Part shown: one piece after another, positions 59,815-64,000 of the stretch
How the letters are laid out: every line of letters begins with the position of its first letter
Position numbering within the stretch: the first letter of the stretch is position 1
NCBI GenBank assembly: GCA_027605045.1
Contig: JAQFWX010000004.1
Span: forward strand, 2,862,683-2,926,682
Direction of reading: 5' to 3'
DNA: 64,000 nt
From: Phallus indusiatus
Lineage: Eukaryota; Basidiomycota; Agaricomycetes; Phallales; Phallaceae
Notes under the pieces: model-generated
Told to the model about the DNA's origin: nothing
Databases searched by the model: none
Seen by the model: only the letters and a program-made list of their open reading frames with translations
Made by a program: the position numbers and the translations under genes

Positions 59815-60952
59815 ATGCGCGGCCAGCCATTGTTCCTTTTACGGACGCGAATAACACCGTCTCGTCCGACGACATGTCTTCGATTGCCACCTGTTCCGAA
59901 ATCTCAATGGCGACATTATTCATCCCAATTTACAAGACAAGCCTCGCGCGACAGAGAGGCCGTTGGGGTACGCATCTGAACGAACTCGCACATGTCAACG
60001 CGGCGAATTCACAATTTTTATTTGCTCCTTGTAGGTTTTTACTCCCAAGGCCGCTCTTCTTCTGGTCGTTACAGGCGCAGGACTGCTCTTTTATTTTGAC
60101 CGGGAAAAGAAGAGGATAAACGAAGAGAAAGGTGATTTCTCTTTTCAAGCGCTTAAAAAAGAAAACAGTAACCAAAAAGAAAAGAAAAGGCTAAGGCAAA
60201 TGCTACATACGGTCGACCCGATGTTGGTGGACCTTTTCAAATGATAGATCATAACAACAAACCCTTCTCAGAAAAGGATCTACTCGGATCGTATTCTCTA
60301 GTTTATTTTGGGTTTACGAACTGTCCTGACATATGCCCGGACGAATTAGATAAAATGAGCGCAGTGGTCTCAGCTATTGGTCAGCCAAATTATTATAACA
60401 CCTGTATTCAACCGTCCTTATCAAAACGGTAGAAAAAACCCTTCCCGAGGGCTCTCCATTGCGTTATGTAAAACCTATATTCGTATCAGTGGATCCTGCT
60501 CGTGATTCCGTCGAGCAAGTTCGGCGGTATGTACAGGGTACGTATGTGTGTGTACACGTAGAAAGACTTGTCTTTTTCAATTTCAACTTCCCACAGACTT
60601 CCACCCCCGGCTTGTAGGTTTGACAGGGACCTACGACGCAGTCAAAGCCATGTGTAAAGCGTATCGCGTCTACTTCTCCAGCCCCCCTCCCAAGGAAGGC
60701 GAAACGTCTTGTATGAGTTATACCATATACCCTGTCTGTCGACCGTACTAAAATTGTGGTATAGTAGGACAAGATTACCTTGTAGACCATAGCATTTATT
60801 TTTACCTCATGGATCCTGAGGGACTTTTCGTGCAGGCGTTTGGAAAAAGTAGTACAGCGGAGGAAGTAACCGAACGCGTTTTGCAAGAAATCGAAAATTG
60901 GAATAAAGGACAGCGGGCTGAAGAGCGCTATGCTCATCAGATTCGCAAATGA
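59815..60952 (+). CDS. SCO1: Mitochondrial copper chaperone Sco1
   Basis: Six exons start at the ATG 59815 with a basic mitochondrial targeting sequence (MRGQPLFLLRTRITPSRPTT). A single membrane helix follows (AALLLVVTGAGLLFYF). The thioredoxin-like Sco domain has GGPFQMIDHNNKPFSEKDLL, YFGFTNCPDICPDELDKM with the copper-binding CxxxC, and DYLVDHSIYFYLMDPEG with the third copper ligand, His. Also present are FVSVDPARDSVEQVRRYV and FHPRLVGLTGTYD. The protein sits in the inner membrane facing the intermembrane space and loads copper on the CuA site of Cox2. The stop is at 60950-60952. Confidence 0.95.
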
Positions 60953-61278
60953 TTTTTATTGAAAACGCGACGCTCACTTATAAACCACCACCACTCTGTG
61001 CACTAGCTTAGTACTCTGTATGATAAAAAAAAAGTTTCAAATTTGATTGAAATCTAGGTGCTGGCCAGCGGAGGCTTTTTAGTTTCTTTGTCAACAACCT
61101 CAGAATTTAAGATGAAATACACCCGAATTGGAGCTCAAATGCATACTTATATTTTTAAATATCTTCCAGGTGTACGACTCGTTGCGGGGGAGTTGAATGG
61201 GATCTTACTAAGCGCGCGCCAAAGAGTGGCAAGGTTTGAATTTCCTTCATTGTACCTTAAAACCTTTTTCCTCTTTTC
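60953..61278. promoter_or_regulatory. Intergenic promoter region before NC2-alpha
   Basis: This tandem gap of 326 bases has an A run near 61025. A short frame here has no conserved features. Confidence 0.4.
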
Positions 61279-61886
61279 ATGGATGATTTCGAGACAAAAT
61301 TGAAGAAGCGAACTCCGAAAAGTAAACACACAAAGTTTCCTGTGGTCGGTACAATCCCTCTCGTTATATATGCAGTTCCAAACATCATTTTCTCGGCAGG
61401 CTCGGATTAAGAAAATTATGCAGAAAGACGACGATGTGGGCAAAGTTGCTCAAGCTACTCCAATAGTGATCTGTGTGTGTTTACTGCAGATCAGTTATAG
61501 ACAAGCGGTTCTCATATCTACTTAGCTAAAGCCCTCGAATTGTTCCTGAGCAATATGGTAAACGAAGCGTGTAAAGTAACAATGGCTAGGAATGCCAAAC
61601 GCGTGGAGCCATATCATCTGTGAATGCCTTTCATTTCAATTTCAAACTACGGAAATTACAACTCAGTGTCCAACTGTATAGAAAACATGCTATTCTTCAC
61701 ACGCCCCTTCTCGACTTCTTGAAGGAGCTGGTGGAGGCTGTTCCCGATCCATCCAACGGTGGCACAATAGACGAGAGCGAAGTCGCTCCAAAGAAAAGAA
61801 CGCGTGGTAAAGGCAAAGGCAGAGCAAAAGTGAGCGACGACGCAGCTAGGGAAGGCGAGGAAGAGAGTGAAGATGAAGATGAATAA
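61279..61886 (+). CDS. BUR6: NC2 alpha (Dr1-associated corepressor DRAP1/Bur6), histone fold
   Basis: Four exons start at the ATG 61279 (MDDFETKLKKRTPKSK). The histone fold reads TKFPVARIKKIMQKDDDVGK, VAQATPIVISKALELFL, NMVNEACKVTMARNAKRV and HLKHAILHTPLLDFLKELVE, the NC2-alpha pattern. The tail is basic (KKRTRGKGKGRAK) then acidic to the stop at 61886. With NC2-beta it clamps TBP on promoter DNA, blocking TFIIA/TFIIB or moving TBP. The exon 1 donor is read at GTG|gtcggt; using CCT|gtggtc would remove one residue. The stop lies 26 bases from that of the CENP-C gene on the other strand. Confidence 0.9.
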
Positions 61887-61912
61887 TGTATTGCTCCTGT
61901 TGTATACTATTC

Positions 61913-63435
61913 TACTCTGGTGTTTGCGCACGCGGAACAGTCGAGGCCCTCGGTCGTATAATGGAAGGCGTGGCTACTTCGTTAGCAGGTACCTTGCGTG
62001 CTTGAGCGAAGAATAACTTTACGTCCCGAGAGGATATGTTCTTGATATAATATTGATTACCTACAGATTTGTACGATAAATTGCAATTGTATTTAAAAAA
62101 ATTCAGTCAAAGAAGGAAACTTACCACGCGGAACCATGAAAGAACCTCCTGTGGCGAGAACAAAACTGGTACGATGAACTTTACACTCAATAGCCCCTTC
62201 TACAACGTAAAAAATCTGTGCGAAATGATCAGAAATATTAGTCTCTTTTACCCTTGTTCATTAGCGTTATATATAATCACGTAGGTATTGTCCTTCGTAG
62301 GCTTGGTAGGCTTCTCAGCGCCTGGGGGAATCACTAGATGGCCTGCAGCAACGAAGTCGCCATCTCCGAAAATCTTGTGAAAAAAATAGTCGTATCCCTG
62401 GGCTGGTTTAGGACTGACCATCCGAGCGGGGTATGCGACACCTGTTTAAAGCAAAGCCGATTAGGACATAATACTTGTTATGAAAAAAAAGAAGCGTGGC
62501 CTACGTCGTTCAACTTCTTCTTTAGATGTCCAATCTACGATAACACCAGTTGACGGCGTCGCGTCATCCCATCCCAATTCGGGGTTTTCGACTTCTATTA
62601 TACGTATTTCTTCCCGTACTCGGACAGGAGGAGGAGACGAAGGTGTGCTCTTGCTGCGGGGTTTGCGCGTGCCCCGCTTGCGTTTCTTAGCCCCTAAAGG
62701 CTCTGCATCAGGTTTGGGTATCGTGATGATTTCCTTGATGACGGGAACAGCGGATCGCCCGTTTTCTCGCCGTCCCCAAACGACTCGCTCTTGACGCCAG
62801 TACTCCAACGGCGGGTAATGTCGACGCTTACTGCGGCGAAGACTTGTAGCATCGTCGTCGTCTTCATTGATATAGTCTGTAATATGTCTGGCCTTCTTCG
62901 GTCGCTTCTGGCGCGCTGGTTCATGCGTCTCTTGAATTTCAGCAGCCTCCGGGACAGCAGCCTCTTCATCGTCTGGGATTTGCGGATCTGGATCTAGAAA
63001 GTCTTGTGGTTCATGGAAGTCTTGGTTATCATGGGAATCTTGAGACTCAGGAGGGTCTTCAGGTTCGTCGAGATCTTGAGGTTCAGGAAAGTCTTCAGGC
63101 TCATGGAAGCCTTGGGGTTGATAGAACTCCTCGCTGTCGTCTTCATCATTGTCGTCGTCTTCTGGGAACGATGTTCTTGTTCTTGCTTTAAAAGCTGGTC
63201 TTGGCCTATGTCCATTTGTGTATGCTTGTTGCATCATCTGATCGAAATGCTCGAAACCTCCGGAATCTCGAGACACTGTCTTGATATGCCGACCCGTCTT
63301 CCTGCAGCAAATATAAGGTTCAATATAGGTTGCATTGCAAGTTGATATATTACAGGCTTACTTCCCATGCTCCAAATCATCTCCACGGAAAGGAAGATGA
63401 CCTCTCGGTGAGCCTCTCTTGACTGAGAACTTCAT
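61913..63435 (-). CDS. MIF2: Kinetochore protein CENP-C (Mif2) with cupin domain
   Basis: The ATG at 63435 starts MKFSVKRGSPRGHLPFRGDD; the larger downstream frame opens at GTG and so needs this exon. The next exon has an acidic Glu/Pro/Gln/Asp-rich repeat region (about residues 70-130). A CENP-C motif (RRSKRRHYPPLEYWRQERVV) follows, then a basic linker. The C-terminal cupin domain reads AYPARMVSPKPAQGYDYFFH, AGHLVIPPGAEKPTKPTKDN, IFYVVEGAIECKVHR and NQYYIKNISSRDVKLFFAQA. Mif2 binds the CENP-A nucleosome through the CENP-C motif and dimerises by the cupin fold. At roughly 430 residues it is shorter than the yeast protein. Confidence 0.93.
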
Positions 63436-64000
63436 TGCTTCGAGGCAAAATGCGAGCGTCACGTGTAGTCACACACGTCGGTCCAATGATGACCAACAAT
63501 GTCCGACACTGAACGCGTCCACCGCCGAGGTTGATTTACTGTAAGTAGTGTCAAGGATATCGCACGAAAAAAAATATGTAGCACGAGTACTATACACCAG
63601 GTTTACTCCATTTCAGCCACTCTCAAGCACCATACTTCCTACCTTGTCATTTCAATATACCACGGAGCGCGACAAGCACTAACATTGTCAACGCTGAGAA
63701 ACGATAAGACACAAAGGCGGGGTTATATGGATTTTACCGACCAAAATTCATGCTACAGTCTCGCGGACCGACAAGCCTGATACCCATCGCGCTCAAGTTA
63801 TTCTCTCCGCAATTCCAGATACTCCATAGTAACGGGCGTTGACGAGGAAGTTGCGCTTATGGATAAACATTGAGATGTTATTATAACTGCTCAGCTGTTC
63901 CAGCTCGCCGATCTTTACTGTATACCGCTTTTATTCTTACATAGGGGCAATCTATGAATATCGACAAGATATCAGAGAATGGTCCACACGCACCCCTTCG
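63436..64000. other. Right edge, no gene recognised
   Basis: Upstream flank of the CENP-C gene to the window end. No coding frame of note is present; any gene here would start beyond the window. Confidence 0.45.

Noticed and set aside
1..64000. tRNA genes, rRNA genes, CRISPR arrays, secondary-metabolite cluster
   Set aside because: No convincing A/B-box pair with cloverleaf was seen, no repeat-spacer array, and no polyketide, peptide-synthetase or terpene-synthase motifs.

Overview
This window is a stretch of a fungal nuclear genome, most likely an agaricomycete basidiomycete. Its genes are broken by many short introns of about 50 to 70 bases with GT..AG ends, and intergenic gaps are small. 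The protein complement is that of a filamentous or mushroom-forming fungus: a GPI-anchored serine-rich surface protein, a GH16 glucanase, UVDE endonuclease, fused ADE2, a Cgi121 KEOPS subunit and an agaricomycete-type GDSGS peptidase relic. There are no bacterial operons, CRISPR arrays or insertion sequences. Gene models below were spliced by eye from reading frame, splice signals and family conservation, so outer bounds are firmer than some inner exon edges.

Left part (1-12 kb): an edge-truncated Ser/Pro-rich gene, two secreted proteins (one GPI-anchored), the elongation factor SPT4, a GH16 glucanase with a long Ser/Thr-rich stalk, and a three-part protein (metallophosphoesterase/DUF2433, RRM, RGG tail). 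Middle left (12-25 kb): Mediator subunit MED13 faces the BUR1/CDK9-type kinase tail to tail, then about 2 kb of gene-poor DNA and a shortened serine-peptidase-like relic. Middle (25-38 kb): a short/branched-chain acyl-CoA dehydrogenase, an amidohydrolase, the mitochondrial glycine carrier HEM25, CGI121, a two-thioredoxin-domain PDI-like membrane protein, and a very long mitochondrial PPR protein. Right-middle (38-50 kb): Rab escort protein, CDK1, SEC63, a coilin-like protein, a nucleolin-like RRM/RGG protein and RIC8. Right (50-64 kb): UVE1, ADE2, RSA3, a cytosine-deaminase-like amidohydrolase, EMG1/NEP1, SCO1, NC2-alpha (BUR6) and CENP-C (MIF2).

The genes are mostly conserved housekeeping genes and form no single pathway. 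Several concern RNA polymerase II transcription (SPT4, MED13, BUR1, NC2-alpha) or ribosome making (nucleolin-like, RSA3, EMG1). The most notable points are an apparent one-base frameshift at a homopolymer in BUR1, two microexons (15 and 21 nt), three introns whose length is a multiple of three with no stop codon, a GC-AG intron, a perfect 38-bp AT palindrome in the EMG1/SCO1 promoter region, and the internally deleted peptidase relic. I found no convincing wholly new system.
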